DNA of 64,000 nt. It comes from Pohlia nutans. Its lineage: Eukaryota > Streptophyta > Bryopsida > Bryales > Mniaceae. The notes beneath the pieces were generated by a model. It was given only the letters and a program-made list of their open reading frames with translations, had not been told where the DNA came from and did no database searches. Where the stretch lies: the NCBI GenBank assembly GCA_022496805.1, contig CM040103.1:2374001-2438000 (forward strand), given 5' to 3'. The first letter of the stretch is position 1. Every line of letters begins with the position of its first letter. The translations under genes and the position numbers were made by a program. Positions 55,628 to 64,000 of the stretch are shown one piece after another.

Positions 55628-56830
55628 TCACGCACCTACTTCAAGCGTCTCAATATGACAAGGCCAGTAGTAACTGGAAATGTCTCCACTGTTGTGTCCA
55701 TGGCTGTTGAAATTGTGACCAGCAACTCCTGCGACCACATCGATGTATGTGGCCTTGTCCACTCCGGTATTAGTCTCTGCGTGCTCGGGATCCCTGAAAT
55801 GCGTTAGGGTTGAAGCTCTTGCGTTGTCTGTGCACACTTGAACAAAGTTCTGCGGTCCAACGGCCTGTATGCACTTCGCCATTTCATTGGCAGTATAGTC
55901 CATGTCTTTCTTCCTCCCCGTAGTGTCCACAGATCCCAAAAACGCATGAAGTTCCTCTTTCCGGGGTGAGAATTCCTCCGCAACAGGAGATTGCTTTTCA
56001 CATGAGTTCTCTTTGACAGGAAAACAGTTCCTTTCATGGAGAGTCGGTGCATCTAGTGATGGAGTCAATCCCCTGAAGGACATGCCAGGAGAGGACTCGG
56101 TCGTAACAACCTTGTTTGTAATTGTCCGCTCTTGATGATATTCCGTTCCTACGCTCTTCTCGCAAGCTGCATTACCAGTGATCTTTTCTTAATTCTTCCA
56201 AGAGAGTCCCATTGGCGATTTGAAACTTGAAACTTGAAAAATAGAAAGCATAATTTTGCCGATTTACAATTTTTATACTTCAATTTTCTATAGAGTTCTT
56301 GGCTACCGTATACATACCAATGATAAGGGAAGGTAATGGCGATATACTCTAATTTTTCAACCATTTTTTCTTCTAGCAACTTAGCAAGCACATTTTTCAA
56401 ATAGGATATATAGCTTTAAAATAATACCTCCCCTGCTCATCTCGTCCTGACGGATTGGAGTTAGGGTTTCGCAGGAAACGTTCTTCTCATGCGTCAAACG
56501 GGCAGGTCCAGGTGCTACCGTGTCCGTTGTTGTTACTTGTGGAGAGTCCGGCGAGCTCTGGACCTCGTGATTCGTGGCAGTGAAAATGATCTTCGCCTGC
56601 TTGCGTCCTCTCTCGAAGGTATCCAAATGCCAGGATGACATCATGCGCTCCACGCCATTGGCGATCTGCTCGATGGCATTCAAATTCACGGAGTTGACAA
56701 CAGACAAATCCGAATAATTCTCATCTTGGTGCTGCAAGTCCTTCTTCCCCGTGGAACTCCCTTTCCGCTTGCGCGGCCGAGTACACAGGCTGATCGGTGT
56801 CAGTGGCCGCCTGGTCACAGTGCGTGTCAT
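55628..56830 (-). CDS. hAT-type DUF659 fragment, 5' exons of a host or domesticated gene
   Basis: Exon A (56830-56428) starts at an ATG and encodes a basic, Ser/Thr-rich region (RPRKRKGSSTGKK, then VNLNAIEQIANGVERMMSSW). A GTATTA donor and TGCAG acceptor join it in phase 1 to exon B from 56166. Exon B contains FLGSVDTTGRKKDMDY and VGPQNFVQVCTDNA (55945-55820), a clear match to the DUF659 part of hAT transposases, where the Asp of TDNA is a catalytic-fold residue. After TDNA the similarity stops abruptly. No BED zinc finger and no hAT dimerisation domain are seen. Exon B must be spliced before the stop at 55628. This could be a decayed hAT copy, a gene that captured a transposase piece, or a domesticated factor. 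The downstream coiled-coil exons (52753-54455) probably belong to it. Intron A is almost wholly a dispersed repeat. Confidence 0.55.
56170..56427. repeat. Dispersed GCGATATACTCT repeat, copy B, filling intron A
   Basis: Shares GAGTCCCATTGGCGATTTGAAA, AATAGAAAGCAT, GTATACATACCAATGATAAGGG and GGCGATATACTCTA with the copies at 8630-8890 and 59505-59750. Its left border (CCAGTGAT) is within about 10 bp of the splice acceptor and its right part ends about 12 bp from the donor. Confidence 0.75.
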
Positions 56831-56940
56831 TGTTTTCTCCTATTCAGTCCTCTACCACATCATATTTGCGCCATTAGACTTTCTTCCCACACAACATTCC
56901 GTAGCTTGTGCTGGCTCTCCCTTTCCCCATGGTGCAGCAT

Positions 56941-57357
56941 ATTTCACACCCAACAAAACCAAATCAGTAGCTAAGTGAACAGGTGCAGGTGGAGTGCCAA
57001 GATGATGCATGAAAAAATGGCAGAGAGTATGCAGGCTACTGAATGTTATGCATTCTCAATCTTCAGAGAATGAGTACTTGGTACTTTCTTCTTGAATTGC
57101 TCAGGACCCATTCTTTGAAGATTGAGAAGTTTCATTCTTCTCATAAGAATGGGCTTGAAGATTGAGAAACTCTGAAGATTGAGAAGCCATGGAGAAGATT
57201 AGCAGGTGGTGTTCCTTCTCATTCTTCACACGGCCTCAAAGGGAGTCGCACCTTCTTCATGAAGAATGGCCACAATTGATTACACATTGTTCTCAATCTT
57301 CAGAGAATCAAATTTCTCGAAAAAGGTGTGAAGAGGTGTGACAAGTGACAACCTCTA
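56941..57357. repeat. Remnants of two foldback families
   Basis: About 56941-57045 is the right half of a CATAACATTCAGTAGCC-type element (TAGCTAAGTGAACAGGTG, GGCTACTGAATGTTATG). Directly joined is a CTCAATCTTCAGAGAATG-family copy ending ...GTGACAACCTCTAAT at 57357. Confidence 0.7.
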
Positions 57358-57530
57358 ATAGTTGAATTAATTTTCACGTTGTTGCAGATGATTTTCTTTC
57401 AGGAATTCTGTAAGGCCTATCTTTGATTGTAACAAAGTCCCTACACGCCGAACACCTCTAACCGCCATCGCAGCAGCAACTGAACTCAACTCAAACCAGG
57501 TCTGTCAGTCTAACCTTAAATAATCGCGTA
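57358..57530. other. Short intergenic stretch
   Basis: Nothing recognised. Confidence 0.4.
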
Positions 57531-57776
57531 GTGCAATTATTTGGGTTTAGTGTGCATATCGACTCTCATTTTGGTGAAGCTCAAATTCAATTCATTTCTT
57601 TCGGACACGAAGAGTCGAGTAAGTTACTCAGCATATTAGGGAGTGCAATAGAGCACCCTTTTGAAAACTGGATCGAAAGAGAATCTTCACTTAAATTCAC
57701 TTTTTTAAGTAATGAGGGAATGTCATTTGTATTTCATGAATTTTGGGACTATCGTGGTAATGACACGTATACTTAG
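57531..57776 (+). pseudogene. Orphan open frame without ATG (about 81 codons)
   Basis: The frame is open from about 57470 to the TAG at 57774-57776, with no ATG until near its end. The translated segment is compact and protein-like (FGFSVHIDSHFGEAQIQFIS, HPFENWIE, VFHEFWDYRGNDTY), with aromatic and acidic residues rather than repeat-like sequence. It resembles the style of small bacterial proteins but I cannot name a family. It could be an exon of an unseen gene, a gene fragment, or chance. Confidence 0.25.
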
Positions 57777-58957
57777 TTTGTGATTGAATTGTGCAAGAGG
57801 GTGTTGCCTCCCATTGCTCTATTATGCTATCTACCCACACTACATCCAAATCTTTTAAATATCACCATTTTATTATCACATCCTCGGACGTACCCGGTTC
57901 AAAATTCACATTGTAGTCTTACTGCCACACTTTATAAAGTGTTTGCGAAAATAAATAAATTATTTATTTATTTTTGAAATTATGTAGGTTACAAGAAGTT
58001 ATATATCATATAGGCTTAGAATACTATTCATACAAGCACGGTGGAACTGTGGTAAAAAAATCTAAATTTTTTTTATCTTGAAAAAAGTGCATGAAATTTT
58101 ATTAATCACTGATGTAGGTGAAAGGCAAGGTTGGCATATTGATGTCAAATAATGAATTAAAATTCAAGAGTGAATTTTGACAAAAAGAATGTTTGCAAAG
58201 ATCCTCCAATATATTTTTTACTTTAATTTTTTTTCAAAATAACTATCCAAAACCTATTATTCTACTTATCCTATCTTCAACCTATGATAGAAGATGAAAT
58301 TTAAAAAATTGAATTTACATTTGAACTGAAACTTCCAAAACTACTACAGATAGGTGAGAAGAGACAAAGTTAGCCATCAATGCAATAGAGGCATATTTTT
58401 ACAATTATACTTTAAGGTGAAAAAGTTTGGAATCGTCCACCTTGCTCTAATGAGTACAATCTTAAGCATTATATAAAATTGTGATAATATAGAGTTTAGA
58501 AAGTGTGAAAAAAACTCTACATCTCTTTTTAACTTCTCCAACCCCGAATACTTCATTGATGTCATTTTCAGGTGCAATATTATAATGTTACAATGTTGTA
58601 GAACTCCATATAATCACTTAGGGTGTGACATTAAGGAGGACTTGGTGTTCTGAGTTAACATTCTCCATGATTGGTTGAACTAGTTGAAGAGTGATACACC
58701 CCATAGACATCAACACTGTTTTCAAGAATTTGTTATAAAATGTTTGATGAAAAAATAAAATGAAGTTGCTGTGCAAAGTAAAGTTATAAATGTCAATGTG
58801 AAGATCACATCTAGATGCTTGGATTCATCATATTTTCTATTAATAAAATAAAATAAATTTTGAAAATTCAATTAAAAATCCAAAATTAACACACACAAAA
58901 AAATCCCTTGGTTCCGTCCTAGTTTAGGGTTAAGATAACATTCATTCATTCGTTCAT
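57777..58957. other. AT-rich stretch, no gene seen
   Basis: Short frames only. A CATT(C)-type simple repeat (CATTCATTCGTT units) starts at about 58940. Confidence 0.45.
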
Positions 58958-59500
58958 TCATTCATTCGTTCGTTCCTGAAGGTCCTCACTGTTCTCACGC
59001 TTCCGAAGGAATTCTTTCGCCATGTCCGTGAGTGAATCCTGAAGCGCGGGTTCGAAATTGACAGGATTTTTCCAGTTTTCTGAGATGTGTTGAGAGAGTT
59101 TCTGGCCCTCAATTGGGTAGTCGTTGCGATGGAGAGTCTTGTGAAGCCCATTGCAGGAGTAACGAAGACCTATGAGTTCTCGCAATGCTGCTTTCGGAAG
59201 CGGACAACTTGCAGCATTGGTTTGAGGCCCATTGCGACTGCAGTTCGATGGAGTTTGTTGTCTTCCAGCAGCCATTGGACACCCATGAAGCTCAGTTTGT
59301 GTGGAATAATCATCGGGGCTGGCGCACATCGACATTCTGCCTTGAAAGTGAGGGCGAAAGGTATGAATGGCGTTTTGTGCTCTTAGTTGCTTGCCCTCCA
59401 CAGAATTTGGGTGACAGTAATCAGAGATTGGTCTGTGAAATGCATAATCCTCAACAAAAAGTTTCAAATCACAAGCAGGTTTCGGATAAGCCCCATTCAT
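58958..59500 (-). CDS. Hypothetical protein, 180 aa
   Basis: The minus-strand ATG at 59500 opens 180 codons (MNGAYPKPACDLKLFVEDYA ... LRKRENSEDLQERTNE). Composition is mixed and protein-like, with several Cys and His (YCHPN, RMSMCASPDDY, GCPMAAGR) but no regular zinc-finger spacing, no signal peptide and no membrane segment. I recognise no family. The last codons run into a CATTCGTT simple repeat, so the true 3' end may lie before it. The start abuts a dispersed GCGATATACTCT repeat (59505-59750), so the real 5' end may have been lost or lie in another exon. It is either a real gene or exon, or an old gene fragment. Confidence 0.35.
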   Translation of the reverse strand: MNGAYPKPACDLKLFVEDYAFHRPISDYCHPNSVEGKQLRAQNAIHTFRPHFQGRMSMCASPDDYSTQTELHGCPMAAGRQQTPSNCSRNGPQTNAASCPLPKAALRELIGLRYSCNGLHKTLHRNDYPIEGQKLSQHISENWKNPVNFEPALQDSLTDMAKEFLRKRENSEDLQERTNE

Positions 59501-59504
59501 TTTT

Positions 59505-59750
59505 TTCAAAGGAGTCTCATTGGCGTTTTGAAAATTGAAACATGAAAAATAGAAAGCATTTTATTTGACTGTTTACAACTTTTTATACTACAAAAAATAC
59601 ATAGCTTTCTATAGAGTTCTTGGCTACAGTATACATATCAATGATAAGGGAAGATTATGGCGATATACTCTATTTCTTTACTCAATGTTTCTTATAGCAA
59701 CATAGCAAGCCCAGCAAGTTGGCGATATACAGCCACAAAAAAAATTGCTG
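59505..59750. repeat. Dispersed GCGATATACTCT repeat, copy C
   Basis: Shares GAGTCTCATTGGCG, AATAGAAAGCATTTTATTTG, CTTGGCTACAGTATACATA, GGCGATATACTCTA and GCAAGTTGGCGATATACAGCCAC with copies A and B. Confidence 0.75.
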
Positions 59751-59787
59751 ATAAGCTTGTGATATCATTTCTCTAGAGGAAAAATTA

Positions 59788-60042
59788 TACTCCCTCCGTC
59801 CCAAAGTTATTGTCCAACTTGTTTGCTTGGTATTTCTTTAAGCCAATTTCATTGATCATATTGTAAAAAACATGATTAAAAGGGGTTCCAAATTATGTCA
59901 CTAGAACGATTGAAGAACATTGCATGTGTTCATTGCAACCTAAATAAAATTAGCCACAAGGAAGTATTTTTTTGACCTACTTAAAAAAGCACTTTCAAAC
60001 ATGACTTTCAAACATGACAATAACTTTGGGACGGAGGGAGTA
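59788..60042. mobile_element. Stowaway-type MITE upstream of the RqcH gene
   Basis: Ends TACTCCCTCCGTCCCAAAG / CTTTGGGACGGAGGGAGTA with TA at both borders, 255 bp. It ends about 60 bp before the first recognised exon of the RqcH-like gene, so it lies in the preceding intron or 5' region. Confidence 0.88.
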
Positions 60043-60103
60043 TCGCTTATGTGATTCTTGTGAAATGGGTTTCAAACCGTTTATTGCTGTGTTACCAGTG
60101 CAG

Positions 60104-63100
60104 GCAATGGATTACACAGTAATGAAGGCTGTATGCACAGAGCTGTCTACGAAGTGGGCTCCTGCCAAAATTGAAAGAATAGTGCAAGCAGATAGGTTCA
60201 CGCTGTTGATAGGTGTTCGCACGGTTGAGCAATCCGGCTGGCTGCGTTTGTGCTGGAACCCAGCTTGTGCTCACATCACTGTCGGAGACATCCCGGCCGG
60301 TGTTCCCTCAATAGCTGAAGCCTTCTCATTTGGAGAGCAGCTCCGGTACCTCCTCAAGGGCCTTGCAATTATAGAGGTTCGTTTACTGGATAATATTTTT
60401 TTTGTTCAATACTCCCTCTGTCCGGAAATAACTGTCCTAGTTTTTGGCATTTTCCAACTTAACAAATCTTTTAAAGTCGCCTCAATACTTGAAAAATGGT
60501 CTTGTCTTTAATAGTACAATCTACCCTTCATAATATGACACTACGATACTATTGTTTCAAGCAGTAAGTCATTTCTGTCATTTCTGTGATTAACCCCTAA
60601 AGGACCAAGGATTCATGGTTTTAAAATGACAAGTTTAAACGATCATAACTTGAATGGGACCAAATTTTATATCACTGGAATTAGTGAAGAATATTACATA
60701 TGTTGAATAATTTTAACAAAAAAGAATCTACATAAAACCTACTCAAAATTACTGAAAAAAAACAGGAACCACCTGGTGGCCTTATGGTCCTTTGGGGTTA
60801 ATCCATGCCTGCTACCTTGAAGTTAGGCCTTCCCAAACATGTCACAATAGAGAGGGACAACTGTAGTGTGTAGTTTTTGTCACTCTCATTGTCCGCTCTG
60901 TTTGAAGTGAACAGGGCTCACGTTTGGAGTATAAAACATAAGAAAAGAACTAGGAAAAGAAAGATGCTAAAAACTAGGATAATTATTTCCGGACAGAGGG
61001 AGTATAAGTAACCTGTACAGTTCGTTCTGCTATTCTTACGTATAAAAGACTGATAATTCCTGAATTGTCACCCTAACCCTGTATCATGAATTTGTAGCCT
61101 CTGATGATGGAAGTTGTAAATCAATCCTTTTGAGCATGCACTAGGTATGAAAGCAGAGACGAATGTGGTGAAAGTGTTTGTTATCTGATCGTACTAATTG
61201 GTGATGTTGGTTTAGGTGCGAATTCCGCAAGAGTGGGAGAGGGTGATTGAATTGAGGTTTGGGGTCCGACCATCGGAGCCACCATCGAAACATATCTTTG
61301 TGGAGATTATGGGGCGATACAGTAATGTTTTCTTAACAAATGAAGACATGAGAGTCCTTGCATGTGCGTACCAGGTCAGTACTCTCTTTTTTATTTTTCA
61401 AGATTTGATTCATCAACCCACATCATTTTTTTAGTGACATTTCCGTTTGCTTTTCTTTGCTTGTCGTACCAAGTTATGATTCCATGTATCAAGCCTTTAC
61501 GTATAGCTGTTATAGACGCTCACAGCTGACTTTACAGCACAGATGTATGAACCATTTGCATTTGGTTTGTCTCCATCGACTTTTCACTATCATCTAAATA
61601 TTTGTCGAGAATGTTAGAAGGATCGGTTCGGCTATCTAAGATTTGCAATACGATGTGCTTGTAGGTTGGAGCAAAGATGACGAGCGTTAGAATGGTACAA
61701 GTTGGAGGGACTTACCGTTTACCCCCAACAGCTCAGGGTTCACTTCCATCGATTTCAATGGGGTTCGTTTCTTCACTCTACAACGAAATGTCCTTGTGCA
61801 GTTCTCAGTCTTAATTACGAATTCAAGGGGTGTAGTAGTGGGTGTGACTCAACGACAATCTAGTTTTTGTGCATAGGAGTAAATGTATCAAACAAATAAT
61901 TCGGATAACTTGTGATTTAGTTCATGCGGCAAAGCTCTTTTATACAAGACCAGAATGAATATGGACTTCATTGATTAAGCCAGTAAACATTTACTCCATT
62001 TTATGTGTTTATTGTTTTGTGCGGGCCTTGTTACTGATCCATATTTTTATTTAATGAATGCTTGTCACATTTTGCTATGTAGAATGGAGGAGTGGAAGCT
62101 TATCACTCGCGCTACGCAAGAAGCTAACCTTCGAAGCAGTTTGGTAGGTACCTAGTATTAACTTGATTTCTAATAAAGTCTTCAAATGGTCTGTAAAATA
62201 ATTGATCTGTTCAAGAGCATTTTTTCTTTGGAAAGTGATGACGTTTTTCAAAAAGATCCTTACAAAATTTACAATGAATCAGGTACAAGCATTTCGTGGT
62301 GTCGGCCCTGGATTGGCGATGGAACTGATCTCTCGCTGTGGTTTAAGCCCTACGATGGTACTTCCTGAACATTTGTAGTTGTTTTAAAGTGTTTAGTTAT
62401 CAGTCAAATCCTCTTCCCTTTTGGACTCAGATGCCCGTTTTCACTTGTGCTATCCTTCTTGAAGTGAGATTTTTATGCATTGTTGGCAGGATGTGGCAGA
62501 AATGACAGACGAGGAATGGCGTTCCTTGCACAATGTGTGGCTTGATTGGCTTGGAATTTTAAAAGAGTCGACTTTCAAGCCGGGCCTTGTTAGGTTTCTT
62601 CCTTTTCTCGTTTATTTCCTGACTTGAGGTGTCCTATTCCTTTGTGTGCTCTGAATAATGACAACCTTCCTGAAACGTGGGTTAGGTTCTATCATTGCTT
62701 TGATGTATGGGTTACTGGTCGTGAGCAGGAAGTTCTGCACTTGTGTATAATTCGACTATGTGTGATTTTTAATCCCTAAAGGACCAAGGATTCATGGTTT
62801 TAAAATGACAAATTCAATTGATCATAATGTGAAAAATGTAATTTTAATGGGACCAAATCTTATATCACCTAAATCAATGAAGAACATTGCTTGTGTTGGT
62901 CTAAAAGCAAATAAATTTGAACTAAACGAAGTTCACATAAGACCTACTCAGAAATGCTACCAAAAATATGAGGGCTTCTTGGTCCTTTAGGGTTTAAGTA
63001 TTTTGTGTTAGTATTGTCGTGAATTTCATGTGCTACTTTTGCTGTGTCTATGAATTAGTCTCTCTAATTGAAGATTGCTTTCATAAATCCTTGTTTTGAA

Positions 63101-63633
63101 ATTGATGAGCAAACTGACCCGTGAGGATTTATGTAGGGCTACGGGGTCATACAGCGTGTTGGGCGGGGACAGCCCGTACATTCTTTCCACTGAGCAAGTG
63201 TCTGAGGTTGGCGCAGCTAATGTAACTGCTATGCTAGATGACTACTACACGAGTGTTTATGAAATGGAAAAGTTCCAGCAGGTGCGCATAAAACACAAAA
63301 TGCTGCTCAATTTTACGCTGATATTTTATCTGAGTTTGTCTCATCACTGTCGAGGTAATTCATATATCAAAACACTTGCTTGAATCTGTTCTCATTCTCT
63401 TCTCAAGTTCATCTTCCTTAAAGCCCATTCTCCTCTCAAAATTTATTTTCATTTTCGAACTTGAAAGAAGGAATGTGCCTGTATGGACGATCCATGTTGT
63501 GGTGATATCCTCGTAATAATGTTTTTTCATGTGCTGATTTGGGAAGGAATGTGGTTGGTTCCTTTGAAACATGTAGTTACGGCAGCAGCTGGTTGCAAAA
63601 GTCAGTGCGGCCACTAAGAAAGCTCAGTCCAAG
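60104..63633 (+). CDS. Plastid-type RqcH/NFACT (FbpA N-terminal) protein, 3' end outside window
   Basis: Eight exons in consistent phase: 60104-60376, 61216-61374, 61665-61762, 62083-62143, 62283-62357, 62490-62593, 63137-63281 and 63586-63633 (about 320 aa), each with AG/GT borders; the gene continues past 64000. The protein starts MDYTVMKAVCTELSTKW, the cyanobacterial RqcH-like start, with VEIMGRYSNVFLTN, FRGVGPGLA, YSVLGG and NVTAMLDDYYTSVYE, in the order of the NFACT-N and following helical domains. RqcH/NEMF proteins bind stalled 50S/60S subunits with peptidyl-tRNA and add C-terminal Ala (or Ala/Thr) tails that mark the chain for decay. The cyanobacterial similarity implies a plastid role. 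A splice acceptor directly precedes the ATG, so a transit-peptide exon should lie upstream. At the place of the RqcH Asp-Arg pair I read Glu-Arg (WERVIEL). Confidence 0.88.
60410..61004. mobile_element. Stowaway-type element in RqcH intron, carrying a nested MITE
   Basis: Ends TACTCCCTCTGTCCGGAAATAA / TTATTTCCGGACAGAGGGAGTA with TA borders. About 212 bp of it is the nested element 60590-60801. Confidence 0.87.
60590..60801. mobile_element. TTAACCCCTAAAGGACC MITE nested in a Stowaway element
   Basis: Ends TTAACCCCTAAAGGACC / GGTCCTTTGGGGTTAA, 212 bp, TA at the borders. Confidence 0.87.
62769..62996. mobile_element. TTAACCCCTAAAGGACC MITE in a later RqcH intron
   Basis: Ends TTAATCCCTAAAGGACC / GGTCCTTTAGGGTTTAA, 228 bp. 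The frame at 62805-62990 is inside it and is not a gene. Confidence 0.85.
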
Positions 63634-64000
63634 GTATTGCACATTGCACTGTAGAACGGTAAAAATTTTGATTTTTTTTTTCTCAAAATTAAATTCATTA
63701 AAAAAAAATTAAGTGAAAAGTTCTTTGAAACCCATGACTAATATATAGGTTCACCTATAACCGACAACAATGTGCTCAATTCCCGAACTTAAAGCTGTGC
63801 CATGTGGTGGCTCCTGATTGGCCAACACTGTGTTGTGGCTTTTGGGTAGCAATGTGTTGACTTTTGGGTCCATGAAACGTAACTTCTAGGAGGTCTACAG
63901 ATTAGTTATGGGGTACATATCGGCTATGGGTATCTCTACTTTAACACCCAAACATACCCCTTTTATTGTGTTCACTGGTTATTAATATCGTGTCTCCAGT
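63634..64000 (+). other. Intron of the RqcH-like gene, running to the window edge
   Basis: AT-rich, begins GTATTG after the 63633 exon end. No further exon is recognised before the edge. Confidence 0.6.

Overview
This window looks like nuclear DNA of a land plant (a streptophyte). The evidence is GT-AG introns, CCCTAAA telomere-type repeats, a dense load of plant-style miniature inverted-repeat elements (Stowaway-like, CACTA-like and TA-flanked foldbacks), a eukaryotic tRNA gene, and a many-intron gene for a cyanobacterial-type RqcH/NFACT protein of the kind expected in plastids. I cannot place it more closely. The compact, repeat-riddled introns and the unfamiliar small genes would fit a bryophyte, lycophyte or fern at least as well as a flowering plant. 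Most of the 64 kb is not protein coding.

Left part (1-38.3 kb): tandem repeats at the edge, one intact tRNA-Val(CAC), and then the most interesting content. Seven small intron-poor loci, on both strands, encode tiny proteins (18 to 57 aa) built on the unit G-D-G-G-x-S-K-W-(R/K/N)-P. They start at 2508(+), 5729(-), 10406(-), 14664(+), 25934(+), 34812(-) and 38111(+), and carry one to three units each (13 in total). None has a signal peptide. Five have a TATA box 240-410 bp upstream of the ATG followed 22-42 bp later by CATTCC, a shared core-promoter layout that argues for real transcription units. I do not recognise this family. It is the candidate undescribed system here.

Middle part (38.9-51.4 kb): a 96-aa coiled-coil ORF with a perfect Kozak context (39231, minus), a multi-exon gene for a charged protein with an ankyrin-like motif and a Gly/Lys tail (47210 to 41745, minus), and a two-exon small membrane protein resembling the plant 6-kDa subunit of mitochondrial ATP synthase (51376 to 49173, minus).

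Right part (52.7-64 kb): a multi-exon minus-strand gene with an N-terminal fragment of the hAT-transposase DUF659 fold and a C-terminal coiled coil (56830 to 52753), an orphan ORF at 59500 (minus), and the 5' two-thirds of the RqcH/NFACT gene (60104 onward, plus), which runs off the window with eight phase-consistent exons.

Transposon content is unusually readable. A non-autonomous CACTA-type family has seven copies (six with exact 3-bp target duplications), there are several nested insertions including one whose empty site is present elsewhere in the window, and one dispersed repeat fills almost exactly one intron of the DUF659 gene.
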